Part shown: positions 8,084-16,324 of the stretch, one piece after another | Layout of the letters: each line of letters starts with the position of its first letter | Position numbering within the stretch: position 1 is the first letter of the stretch | Assembly (NCBI GenBank): GCA_020351025.1 | Contig: CP070728.1 | Span: 1,412,530 to 1,476,529, forward strand | Reading direction: 5' to 3' | Length of the DNA: 64,000 bases | From: Planctomycetota bacterium | GTDB taxonomy: Bacteria; Planctomycetota; Phycisphaerae; Sedimentisphaerales; Anaerobacaceae | The notes under the pieces: generated by a model | What the model was told of the DNA's origin: nothing | The model's database searches: none | Seen by the model: the letters and a program-made list of their open reading frames with translations, nothing else | Program-made: the position numbers and the translations under genes

Positions 8084-8785
8084 CTAATGGACGGAATCTG
8101 ATTTTGTACTTTTAGCATTGTTGCAACTTATATATGCAGTGGTGGTGTAGCTGCATTTTTGATAATTTTTGTCGACACAACTGATTTGAATTTTTGCAGC
8201 GTAGGGCAGGATTTCACTATCTTCGAGGTCCCATTTTTGGAGCCACTTTTGACCATCAAAAAATTCCAATTCGACACTTTCAACGTTTTTTAAGAGCGGC
8301 TGCCAATATCTACTTCTGTTGAGGCTTTCAGTTGTGCCGATGAACTTTTCCTGGTTTAATAAAAGGACGTTTTTGGTTTTGTCAAATTTGTAAGTGACTA
8401 CAAATAAGCCATCGGCGGTCTGCTGTTCTGTAAAAATTCCCCGGGTAGTTACGAAACGTAAAATTTCTCCGTCGGGGTTCAGCGGGCTGCTCTTAAAATA
8501 ATCGATTGCACTTTCAGATACGTCCTTTCCCTGCTGGGAAGCGGTGGTTTGTGAATTTGAACTGTCGCTGATTCGGCTGACATATGCGCAACGTATTTGC
8601 CGTGCCATCTGGTCCAGGGCGCTACGCCCATCTTGTAGGAGAGATAGTTTAGCTTTGTATGTATGAGTTGAGCGTGACGTTGCGAAATAGCTGCCATATA
8701 CCATAGAGATAACAGTAAGGATTATCGCCATAGCGACGAGAATCTCAACAAGTGTAAAAGCCTTTTTGTCAGAGGTAGTGTTCAT
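8084..8785 (-). CDS. gspJ: Type II secretion minor pseudopilin GspJ
   Basis: 233 residues starting with an eight-residue basic leader and the prepilin motif KKAFTLVEILVAM with Glu at +5. The residue before the cleavage site is Ala, not the usual Gly. The C-terminal domain has the GspJ pattern (SALDQMARQIRCAY, then a beta-rich region with VELEFFDGQKW). It builds the pseudopilus tip. It overlaps gspI by four bases (ATGA), so the two are translationally coupled. PulG-family proteins of other machines are the alternative, but gene order settles it. Confidence 0.85.
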   Translation of the reverse strand: MNTTSDKKAFTLVEILVAMAIILTVISMVYGSYFATSRSTHTYKAKLSLLQDGRSALDQMARQIRCAYVSRISDSSNSQTTASQQGKDVSESAIDYFKSSPLNPDGEILRFVTTRGIFTEQQTADGLFVVTYKFDKTKNVLLLNQEKFIGTTESLNRSRYWQPLLKNVESVELEFFDGQKWLQKWDLEDSEILPYAAKIQISCVDKNYQKCSYTTTAYISCNNAKSTKSDSVH

Positions 8786-9222
8786 GGCAATTTTTTATCA
8801 GCAATATACGTTGACATTTGCAGGTGTTTGCGGCCAAGAGCCTGCAAGGTGACATCCACAGATACTTTTCTCAAACGATTAACATCCGCATCATGCAATT
8901 CCGGCACAGTCAAGTCTGTAACTTCGGTCTGCCATTTCAGCGTCAAACCGTTGTTTTCCACGGAGCCGGCGTTTGTCCCCACTTCTGGGTAGTCGAGGGC
9001 CAGTGTTTCAGCAATTTTCTGTTCTGCCAACAAAACAGCTTGAGTATTCATCTCTGCCGAGTCGGCCATAGCGATGCTACCAATATGGAGCCTAAGCAAG
9101 GCCAAGACAGAGATTGAGGCAATGGCGAGAGCTATAATAACCTCAATAAAAGTGAAGGCATTCGGGAGTATTGTGTGCCCTGCTGAACGCTTTTTGTCGT
9201 TGTTGATATTATTCGTGCTCAT
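8782..9222 (-). CDS. gspI: Type II secretion minor pseudopilin GspI
   Basis: About 146 residues from ATG 9222. A 22-residue polar leader ends LPNA, then FTFIEVIIALAIASISVLALLRL, a prepilin helix with Glu at +5. As in the neighbouring GspJ the residue before the cleavage point is Ala. The remainder (AEQKIAETLALDYPEV and a short beta domain) fits GspI, the nucleator of the tip complex. The chosen start overlaps gspG by 14 bases; the frame stays open upstream to 9285 but that would lie wholly inside gspG. Confidence 0.85.
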   Translation of the reverse strand: MSTNNINNDKKRSAGHTILPNAFTFIEVIIALAIASISVLALLRLHIGSIAMADSAEMNTQAVLLAEQKIAETLALDYPEVGTNAGSVENNGLTLKWQTEVTDLTVPELHDADVNRLRKVSVDVTLQALGRKHLQMSTYIADKKLP

Positions 9223-9676
9223 CGAGATTCCAACTTTCAATATCAGCATTATCTTCGTCGCCACCATCCTCCCCATCTTTGCCATAAGATTCGAGGTCGT
9301 AGTCTTTATTATTGGCTCCCGGGGAGATATAGATGTATTTGTTTCCCCAAGAGTCTACAGGAACGTTATCAAGATAAGCGTCAGAGTTATAGCCTTTTAC
9401 GCCTGGGTTCGAAACGAGAGCCTGAAGGCCTTCGGAAGTAGTCGGGAAGCGCCCTGTGTCTGTTTTGAATAATGCCAAGGCAGACTCGATATTTCGTATA
9501 TCAACTTTCGCTTTTATTCTTCGTGCCTGCTCCGGCCTGCTTAATATCCTGGGCATAATCACAGTAGCCAAAAGCCCGAGAATAACGACCACAATCATAA
9601 GCTCAATCAAAGTAAATCCCTTAGATATCGGATAGCGTATAGGGCAGAGCGTATAGTTTGTTTTGTTTTGTGACAT
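9209..9676 (-). CDS. gspG: Type II secretion major pseudopilin GspG
   Basis: 155 residues. The prepilin motif is ISKG/FTLIELMIVVVILGLLATVIMPRIL, and the body has the GspG hallmarks RIKAKVDIRNIESALALFKTDTGRFPTT, the DSWGN calcium-loop region and an acidic C-terminus. It polymerises into the pseudopilus that pushes substrates through the secretin. ATG 9676 has GGAG nine bases upstream; the ATG at 9691 overlaps the gspF stop (TAATG) and is an alternative. The leader is long at 20 residues, and the DNA coding it (plus strand 9627-9655) resembles the agcgtatagcgt repeats of the 3.4 kb spacer. Confidence 0.92.
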   Translation of the reverse strand: MSQNKTNYTLCPIRYPISKGFTLIELMIVVVILGLLATVIMPRILSRPEQARRIKAKVDIRNIESALALFKTDTGRFPTTSEGLQALVSNPGVKGYNSDAYLDNVPVDSWGNKYIYISPGANNKDYDLESYGKDGEDGGDEDNADIESWNLDEHE

Positions 9677-9690
9677 TTTACAGAGCTCCA

Positions 9691-10839
9691 TTAAAGGACG
9701 TTATTTATTTCAAAAATAGGCAGTAAAATCGCCAATACTATAAATCCGACCACAACGCCCATAACAAGGATTATCGCAGGCTCAAGGATTGAAGTGAGGG
9801 TTTTTGCAGCGGTCTCAACCTCGCCGTCATACATATCAGCAATACTAATTAGGCCATCTTCCAAGGTGCCGGAGGCTTGGCCTGTAGCGATGATGTGAAG
9901 GACAATAGGCGGAAACAGACGGGTTTTTCTAATTGCGCCGGCAATATTATCTCCTTTGCTAATTAAGTTCTTTACATAATCTATGGCGTTGGCGATAAAG
10001 CTGTTTTGAACAACGCCTCTGGCAGTTTCCAAAGCACTAAGAATTGGTAACCCACTAATAAGAAGAATCCCAAGCGTCCTTGCCAGACGCGCTATTTCGA
10101 GCTTTAGAAACAGTTTACCAAAGAGCGGCAGTTTCAATTTAGAGCGGTCCAAAATTACTCTTGCCTCTGTTGTTCTGTAGGCGGCTGCAATTGCACAGAA
10201 AAGGGCGCAAATCAAAATTACAATCAGCAAGAAATAAGTTTTTAGAAAAGCACTTGCTGAGATAAGAAATCTTGTTGGCCAAGGAAGTGAGCGATTCATC
10301 TCAAGAAAAATCTGCGTTATACTCGGCACGACATAAGAGAGAAGAAATATTACGACTGCGGTGGCCACAGCAAGCATCATTAGCGGATAAGCAAGAGCGA
10401 CCTTAACCTTGCCGGCAAGAAGCAGGCGCTTTTCGAGGATTTCGGCCAATCGTAAGAGAACTTCTTCCAAGGTTCCAGTCGCCTGCCCGGCAGCTACCAT
10501 ATTTACAAAGAGAGGCGAAAAGATATCCGGATGTTCTTTAAGTGCATCAGCCAATGAAGTACCCTGGTTAACGGCGTCAGCAACGTGCTCTAAAACGCCA
10601 GCAAGAGGCTCATTTCTCAGCTGCTCAACTAATGCTGAGAGAGCAGGAACAAGCGGCATACCAGCGTGCAAGAGGGTAGCCAACTGACGTGCGAGTCTGC
10701 AGAGGTTTTTTGTGCTGATTCTTCGAAAGACGTCCGGTTGATATATTTTTGTCACAGTAACAGCACAATTATTGTTTTCGGCTGCTTTATGCACCGAAGG
10801 TTGTTTTTGACCTAACAAACTGGATTCAAGCACCGACAC
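9691..10839 (-). CDS. gspF: Type II secretion inner-membrane platform protein GspF
   Basis: 382 residues with the duplicated GspF/PilC domain (LARQLATLLHAGMPLVPALSAL in the first copy, IARLARTLGILLISGLPILSAL in the second), each followed by membrane segments; the last helix is near the C-terminus. It is the multi-pass platform protein on which GspE is thought to turn to add pseudopilins. The start overlaps the gspE end by 14 bases and the stop overlaps the ATG at 9691. Length and motif spacing are normal for the family. Confidence 0.95.
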   Translation of the reverse strand: MSVLESSLLGQKQPSVHKAAENNNCAVTVTKIYQPDVFRRISTKNLCRLARQLATLLHAGMPLVPALSALVEQLRNEPLAGVLEHVADAVNQGTSLADALKEHPDIFSPLFVNMVAAGQATGTLEEVLLRLAEILEKRLLLAGKVKVALAYPLMMLAVATAVVIFLLSYVVPSITQIFLEMNRSLPWPTRFLISASAFLKTYFLLIVILICALFCAIAAAYRTTEARVILDRSKLKLPLFGKLFLKLEIARLARTLGILLISGLPILSALETARGVVQNSFIANAIDYVKNLISKGDNIAGAIRKTRLFPPIVLHIIATGQASGTLEDGLISIADMYDGEVETAAKTLTSILEPAIILVMGVVVGFIVLAILLPIFEINNVL

Positions 10840-12478
10840 TTTCAGTTACTCCAATATTTGTCTGGATACTGTCCTGGGTGACCCTGTAAACTTCTTCAAG
10901 AGTTGTTTGAGAAGCGAGGGCTTTAGTTATCCCGTCCTGTCTCAAAGTGTTCATACCTTTTTCGACGGCCACATCTTTTATGACGTTCGAACAGCACCTT
11001 TGATTCATTAGTTTTCTGATATCATCATCAATAACCAACATTTCAAAGATACCGGTTCTGCCTCGGTAACCGGTTTTGATGCAATTTTCGCAGCCAATTC
11101 CCTCATACAATTGGTTATCCGAAGCTGCTATTGTGTCACCGAATAGAGAGATAATTTGCTCTTTTGGCTTGTAGGGCCTTTTGCAGGATGTACAGATGAG
11201 TCTGAGGAGCCGCTGGGCCATTACCGCAACAACGGATGAGGAAATCAAGTAAGGCTCAATACCCATATCAATCAGCCGAGTTACAGCAGATGCCGCATCA
11301 TTCGTGTGTAGCGTACTTAAAACAAGATGGCCTGTGAGGGATGCCTGAATTGCGATTTCAGCAGTTTCAATGTCTCGGATTTCTCCTATCATAATTACAT
11401 CAGGGTCGTGCCTCAGAATGTGACGGAGACAATTAGCAAAAGTAAGTTTTATCTTTGGTTTTACCTGCATCTGCCCAATGCCTGGCAGCTGGTACTCAAT
11501 GGGGTCTTCGACGGTGAGGATGTTTCTCTCCTGGTAGTTAAGCTCGTTCAGAGCGGCGTAGAGGGTGGTTGTTTTTCCACTTCCTGTAGGGCCTGTAAGT
11601 AAAATTATACCATGCGTTAATCCAATCAAGTTCCTGAATCGGTCAAGTACATCGGTAGCGAGCCCAATTTCATTTAACGTTAGCTTTCCGCTGCCCTTGT
11701 CGAGTAGTCTCAAGACGACGCGTTCGCCCCCTAAGGTTGGGATGACGGAGACACGGATATCCACCAAGTTTCGGCCTATTTTAATTCGGCTTTGACCATC
11801 CTGTGGCAACCTGCGCTCTGCGATGTTTAGATTTGCCATAATCTTCAATCGCGAGAGAAGAGCCGGGATATACTGCTTTTGTAAAGTAAATACGTCGTGC
11901 AAGACGCCATCAATTCGAAAGCGTATTCGGAGGTGATTTTCGTAAGGTTCAATGTGGATATCGCTGGCCCGGCTATGAACGGCGTGGAAAAAGACCTTAT
12001 TGACTAACTTTATGACCGGAGCTTTATTGGCGATGTTTAAGAGGTCCTCTGCGTAGGTTTGAATGGAAGTATTATCAAGACAGGCATCATCATTTGGAAA
12101 TTCATTTTCATCGGAGCCGTCGCTCATAGCGGTATTTTGATAGTAACAGCGACTGATAGCGTGTTCTATTTCCGATTCAGGACAAATCACGCGAGTGCAC
12201 AGTCTTTCCAAGACAGTAGAAATTGCGTCATAGGCTTCTACATTGAGTGGGTCTGCCAAGGCAATTGCAACCTGGCCATTTTCCAAAAGAAGAGGAATAG
12301 CACACTGTGCCTTAAGAAACTCAAGTGGTAGTTTCCTTACGAGCTCGGGCTTTAATTGCTCGGGCGCTATAGTGTTCAAAGAATAATTTTCAGGGCTCAT
12401 TTTGGAAGACGCCGCAAAATGGGACTTTTTTATTATTTGTCCGTTCAATTCCGTACCCACAAGTTTCTCTTTCCACAA
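10826..12478 (-). CDS. gspE: Type II secretion ATPase GspE
   Basis: 550 residues. An N-terminal GspE/PilB N1-type domain (residues about 35-115) precedes the hexameric ATPase core. Walker A is GPTGSGKT at 296-303, the Asp box and Walker B are DPDVIMIGEIRD, the His box is LSTLHTND, and a tetracysteine zinc motif is present (CTSC...CENC). It powers pseudopilus assembly from the cytoplasmic face, docked by GspL. It starts 24 bases after gspD. PilB of a type IV pilus is the alternative family, excluded by the surrounding pseudopilin and GspC/D genes. Confidence 0.95.
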   Translation of the reverse strand: MWKEKLVGTELNGQIIKKSHFAASSKMSPENYSLNTIAPEQLKPELVRKLPLEFLKAQCAIPLLLENGQVAIALADPLNVEAYDAISTVLERLCTRVICPESEIEHAISRCYYQNTAMSDGSDENEFPNDDACLDNTSIQTYAEDLLNIANKAPVIKLVNKVFFHAVHSRASDIHIEPYENHLRIRFRIDGVLHDVFTLQKQYIPALLSRLKIMANLNIAERRLPQDGQSRIKIGRNLVDIRVSVIPTLGGERVVLRLLDKGSGKLTLNEIGLATDVLDRFRNLIGLTHGIILLTGPTGSGKTTTLYAALNELNYQERNILTVEDPIEYQLPGIGQMQVKPKIKLTFANCLRHILRHDPDVIMIGEIRDIETAEIAIQASLTGHLVLSTLHTNDAASAVTRLIDMGIEPYLISSSVVAVMAQRLLRLICTSCKRPYKPKEQIISLFGDTIAASDNQLYEGIGCENCIKTGYRGRTGIFEMLVIDDDIRKLMNQRCCSNVIKDVAVEKGMNTLRQDGITKALASQTTLEEVYRVTQDSIQTNIGVTESVGA

Positions 12479-12501
12479 TCAGTACAAAGGTCATTTAATT
12501 T

Positions 12502-14466
12502 TTAATTGTCGCTGATTTTATTCTCAAGTTTCTCGATTTCTGAATCCATTTCCTGTCTCTTTTTATCAGTTATTCGGTCCAAGTCCTGCTGACTACCAAG
12601 AACATAGGGTGTTATAAATATAATTAGATTTGTTTTCTGCAATTCGTCTTTTTGAAGTCTAAACAAATCCCCAATGAGTGGGATATCAGCAACGATGGGG
12701 ACTTTTTTCTCGATAGTTACTTTGTCATCTCGAATGAGGCCTCCGATTACAACAGTGGAGCCACTATTCATAGAAACGACAGTCTGAGCCTGACGTTTAG
12801 CTGTTGTAGGCGTATCCTCGGAGAGTGTAGTGACGGTCTCAACAAGTTTGGTAAACTCACTTTCAATTTCAAGTCTGACCAATCCACCCTGGCTAATATG
12901 CGGAGTTATCTCAAGTGTGATACCGACATCTTTGTATTCAAATGTTTTTATGACAGTCGGCGTAAGAGGGTCAGATTCGGTAATTCTTGACTGGGTAACA
13001 AATGGCCGATTTTCCCCTACTATTATCCGCGCCTTGTTATGGTTTGAGGTCATAATATGCGGCGTTGAAAGAATATTGACGCCGGAAATTTTTTCCAAAG
13101 CGTGTATAATTGGCCCGATAGTGAGATCGGAGCCACTTCTTTTCCAAGCACCGACGCTGAGTCCCTCGAGGTCGCCGGCGGCAAAATCGACACGCGGGCC
13201 GAAATTAGTTGCACCAAAAAAGCGGACACTTCCTGTGACAGCCTGATCAAGTGTAGCCCAGTCGATACCTATTTCCTTTAAGCTGTCTTCACTAACCTCG
13301 ACGATGAGCATTTCAACTAAAACCTGCTCCCGCACGATATCGAGCTTTTCTATAATCTCTGAGATGACGTCAAAATCCTGCGCCGAGGCGGTAATTATCA
13401 AAGCATTTGTACCTTCATCAGCAGTAACCTGTATGCGCTGGGCGTCATCAATTGCACCGGCAATTCTTAAGTCAGTAAGTGCTTGGGTAAGAGATTTGGC
13501 GGTTTCGTTTGCAGGTGCGTTTTTAAGGTAGACCACGTGAACAGTATTTGTCCCGCGAGGCCTTTGAATATCCAGGTTTTCAGTCAATTTTTTGATTGCC
13601 TCGGTATCCTGAGGATTAGCGACAACAATAAGCGAGTTAGTTCTTACATCGGGGAGGATTTTGATATCGGTCAGGCTCTGTGGCGTCTGCCGGCTATAAG
13701 CAGCATTTGAGGAAGCGGCTTTTGTTTTTTCCATAATGCGAGCAATCTGGTCACTGAGCACCTGGGCAGAAGCGAATTTTAATTCAATGACGGTTACGTG
13801 CTCTTTCGAACCAGTTACGTCAAGCTTTTGAATAATCTTTGCAAAATGATGGATGTTTGACGATGTGTCTGTAATGAGAATGGAGTTAGTCGTTGGGTAA
13901 GTGGCCATATGTGAACCTGCAACCAGGAGAGGCTTAATAATGAGACTTACCTTTTCAGCATCGGCATATTTTAAGGGAATAATCTGCGTAACAATAGAAT
14001 CGTCTTCTGGTATTTCTGAAGGGTTACTACCAATTCGAACCTGTAAGTTTCTTTTTACGGCTTCTGTTCTTGGTACTATTTTTACGAGGTTTCCAGCAGG
14101 TACAGCGGCATACCCTTTGACTTCGAGAATTGATTCTAAAACCTTGTAAATTTCGCCAAGACGTATCTTTGTTGGTGAGATGACAGTAACGGTGCCTCGG
14201 ACACTATCGTCGATAACAAAATTAACTCCGGTGATATCACCGACGGTTTTAAGCATGACCCTAATATCAACCTGGTCGAAGTTCAGAGATACAAGCTCAT
14301 CAGCGATACCTGGTTTGGTAAGTTTAGGCAAGTTTACGGTTGTCTCTGAAGGCAACGGCTCTTCAGCTGTGGCAGTTATACATAACGCGCAGATAAGCAT
14401 CAAAAGGCATCTTAGTAGCATTTGCTTTTTCTGTGCACCAATTATGTTAAGACTTATTAGTGACAT
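12502..14466 (-). CDS. gspD: Type II secretion outer-membrane secretin GspD
   Basis: 654 residues with signal peptide (about residues 12-34), an N0 domain (LVSLNFDQVDIRVMLKTVGDITG), N1-N3 ring domains and the secretin C-domain, ending with the membrane-inserting segment near VVIGGLIRDDKVTIEKKVPIVADIP and IGDLF. It forms the outer-membrane gate. The gene starts 10 bases after the gspC stop. A short Glu/Lys-rich tail follows, possibly for a pilotin or GspC contact. Family length is typical. Confidence 0.95.
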   Translation of the reverse strand: MSLISLNIIGAQKKQMLLRCLLMLICALCITATAEEPLPSETTVNLPKLTKPGIADELVSLNFDQVDIRVMLKTVGDITGVNFVIDDSVRGTVTVISPTKIRLGEIYKVLESILEVKGYAAVPAGNLVKIVPRTEAVKRNLQVRIGSNPSEIPEDDSIVTQIIPLKYADAEKVSLIIKPLLVAGSHMATYPTTNSILITDTSSNIHHFAKIIQKLDVTGSKEHVTVIELKFASAQVLSDQIARIMEKTKAASSNAAYSRQTPQSLTDIKILPDVRTNSLIVVANPQDTEAIKKLTENLDIQRPRGTNTVHVVYLKNAPANETAKSLTQALTDLRIAGAIDDAQRIQVTADEGTNALIITASAQDFDVISEIIEKLDIVREQVLVEMLIVEVSEDSLKEIGIDWATLDQAVTGSVRFFGATNFGPRVDFAAGDLEGLSVGAWKRSGSDLTIGPIIHALEKISGVNILSTPHIMTSNHNKARIIVGENRPFVTQSRITESDPLTPTVIKTFEYKDVGITLEITPHISQGGLVRLEIESEFTKLVETVTTLSEDTPTTAKRQAQTVVSMNSGSTVVIGGLIRDDKVTIEKKVPIVADIPLIGDLFRLQKDELQKTNLIIFITPYVLGSQQDLDRITDKKRQEMDSEIEKLENKISDN

Positions 14467-14475
14467 CTGTATAAC

Positions 14476-15393
14476 TTACCGCAAAGAGAATGAAAGAGTT
14501 TCAATTTCGCCATTTCGTATTAACTCTAAACGGACAGAGGGTTCGGACTTTGCCTTTTTAAAGACCTGGTAAGCCTTCTTTCTGCTTGTTAAGCGGTGCC
14601 CATTGACGGTGTGAATAACATCACCGTTCTTTAAGCCGAGGTCTTTTGCCGCTTTTATATTTTCTATACCCGTTATTTTAAGTCCCTCTGTTTGGCTATC
14701 AACGACATAAGGCTCAATCATCGCTTCATCTAAAATTGTCTCCATATATCTTTTCTTAGTTTGAACTCCGAGGAGAGTCTCCTCGTCCGGCAAATTAGTT
14801 TTGACAGCTTTGCTTACATCACGAGCGGTCTGCGAAGAAAGTGGCTTAACACCGTTGTCGCTGTTTCCGGCAGAACGTAGTATATCGAGCTTCAGCACTT
14901 TTCTTTGTCCATTATGAAGCAAAATTACGGTATCAGACTCTATACTTTCGATGCGAGCCTCTTCAACGGTCTGGCCTACTCTGTAGAGGTCAAGCCCACC
15001 AGTTTTAAGAGTCTTTATAATAGCCCTTGCAACGACGGGGTTGCCTGATATAGTGCCAATCAAAGCCAAGCCTAATTGCTCGGATAGATAGTCATCGGCG
15101 CTCAACGAATTTGTCATTGATGTCTGTTGGTTTTTACGCATTTGCTTTTCAGATAAACGAAACGGATTTCTTTCAACGATTTCAGCGTAGTCGTCAAGGA
15201 GCAAAACCGGGGCGTCAGTTGCTTCAGTGGCAGGTACTTTTTCCCGGGCAAGAGCCGAGAGCGGCGACAAAGTGACTTGCATATGCGCAGGGAGCATTAC
15301 CAACTTGACGGCCATAAACAAGAGCACGGAGGTAAGTGCTAACTTACCTACAAACAATGCCTTACAAATGTACAATTTACCACCTTTCTTCAT
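14476..15393 (-). CDS. gspC: Type II secretion protein GspC (PDZ type)
   Basis: 305 residues: N-terminal membrane anchor (about 10-34), an HR domain (IGTISGNPVVARAIIKTL..., YRVGQTVEEARI) and a C-terminal PDZ domain (GLKITGIENIKAAKDLGLKNGDVIHTVNGHRLTS split over about residues 225-300). GspC links the inner-membrane platform to the secretin and takes part in substrate choice. As the first gene of the operon it follows a 181-base spacer from the CPBP protease gene. The start codon has only a distant GGTGG upstream. Confidence 0.88.
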   Translation of the reverse strand: MKKGGKLYICKALFVGKLALTSVLLFMAVKLVMLPAHMQVTLSPLSALAREKVPATEATDAPVLLLDDYAEIVERNPFRLSEKQMRKNQQTSMTNSLSADDYLSEQLGLALIGTISGNPVVARAIIKTLKTGGLDLYRVGQTVEEARIESIESDTVILLHNGQRKVLKLDILRSAGNSDNGVKPLSSQTARDVSKAVKTNLPDEETLLGVQTKKRYMETILDEAMIEPYVVDSQTEGLKITGIENIKAAKDLGLKNGDVIHTVNGHRLTSRKKAYQVFKKAKSEPSVRLELIRNGEIETLSFSLR

Positions 15394-15509
15394 CCGAACA
15401 CACTGTCACCACCTGAAAATTTATCGTCTTGATACCCCCTTCACTTAAGCGTGAGCGTCGCATTTTGGAGGTGCACAGCTACTTAAATGTGTAAGGTTTT
15501 AAGGCAATT

Positions 15510-15515
15510 ATTATA
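15510..15515 (-). promoter_or_regulatory. Candidate -10 box for the gsp operon
   Basis: A perfect minus-strand TATAAT lies in the spacer between the CPBP protease stop and gspC. No good -35 box is found 17 bases upstream, so this is only a candidate; no clear terminator separates it from the protease gene, and read-through is possible. Confidence 0.25.
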
Positions 15516-15574
15516 GGGCTATGTGTGCAGTTTAGATGACCTTGTACGGGTCTAAAATCGGTCTTATTGGGGCC

Positions 15575-16324
15575 TTAAGCAAGGACTGCTGCGATTACAC
15601 AATAGCAGGTATTAGCGAGGCCATGGAACAAAATAGGCGCAATTAATACCCTTGTTTTGACAAACAGCCAGCCACAAATTAGAGCGGGCAGAAAGGTTAA
15701 GGCCGATGTTATCTGACCTTGTACAATTATATGAGCAGCGGCAAAACATCCGGCCGATATGCTAATACTCAACCACTGTTGGAGGCTGGGTCGCAGCCAT
15801 GTGGCTGCGTTTGTCAACCGCTGAATATTACGCTGCACATAAGCCCTGAAAAATACTTCTTCAGCAACGGCAATGTACATAAACTGATAAAATAGCCAGC
15901 AGAACCAATCCTGATTTTTTGGAGGCACGGGCCTCAAAGGCATCTCTAATCCATACGAGCCCAAAACCCACAACCCAAAGAACATTGCAGGAAAGAGCAC
16001 AACGGAAATCGCACAAACCAACAAGAGAGCCTGTTTGAGTTTTTTAATGGTTAAGCCAATCGCGGCCAATTTTCTGCCTTTAATCGCTGTCGGAATAATC
16101 GCAGCAGAGACCCAGATAGCTGGGACAGCAAACCAAGCAGCTGGGGTGATGGAGGCTTGATAAATAAGCTTAATCACCAAGATTGACGCAATTGTCACTA
16201 AAGCGGTCTCTGTGAGCAACGACATATCGAGCTGCTTTAATCTATCTTTAAAAAAAGGAGCTAAGATAGCGTTCGGCAATGAATGAGCAACACTTAACTT
16301 ACTGGATAAAGAGTCTGCTTTCAT
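15575..16324 (-). CDS. CPBP-family glutamic-type intramembrane protease
   Basis: 249 residues and about seven membrane segments. The CPBP/Abi motifs are present: EEVFFR at 155-160 (catalytic Glu pair and Arg), His198 in FAAAH, and His234/Asn238 in LFHGLAN. Its ATG overlaps the TGA of the upstream gene by four bases (16321-16324), so it is translationally coupled to a large protein with a Gly-rich/Cys/TM/basic C-terminal tail. Families of this protease (MrtJ, MrtX, MrtS and relatives) serve as dedicated sorting enzymes for such tails, so a sorting role for its neighbour is the best inference. A stress or bacteriocin-immunity CPBP protein is the less likely alternative. Confidence 0.85.
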   Translation of the reverse strand: MKADSLSSKLSVAHSLPNAILAPFFKDRLKQLDMSLLTETALVTIASILVIKLIYQASITPAAWFAVPAIWVSAAIIPTAIKGRKLAAIGLTIKKLKQALLLVCAISVVLFPAMFFGLWVLGSYGLEMPLRPVPPKNQDWFCWLFYQFMYIAVAEEVFFRAYVQRNIQRLTNAATWLRPSLQQWLSISISAGCFAAAHIIVQGQITSALTFLPALICGWLFVKTRVLIAPILFHGLANTCYCVIAAVLA

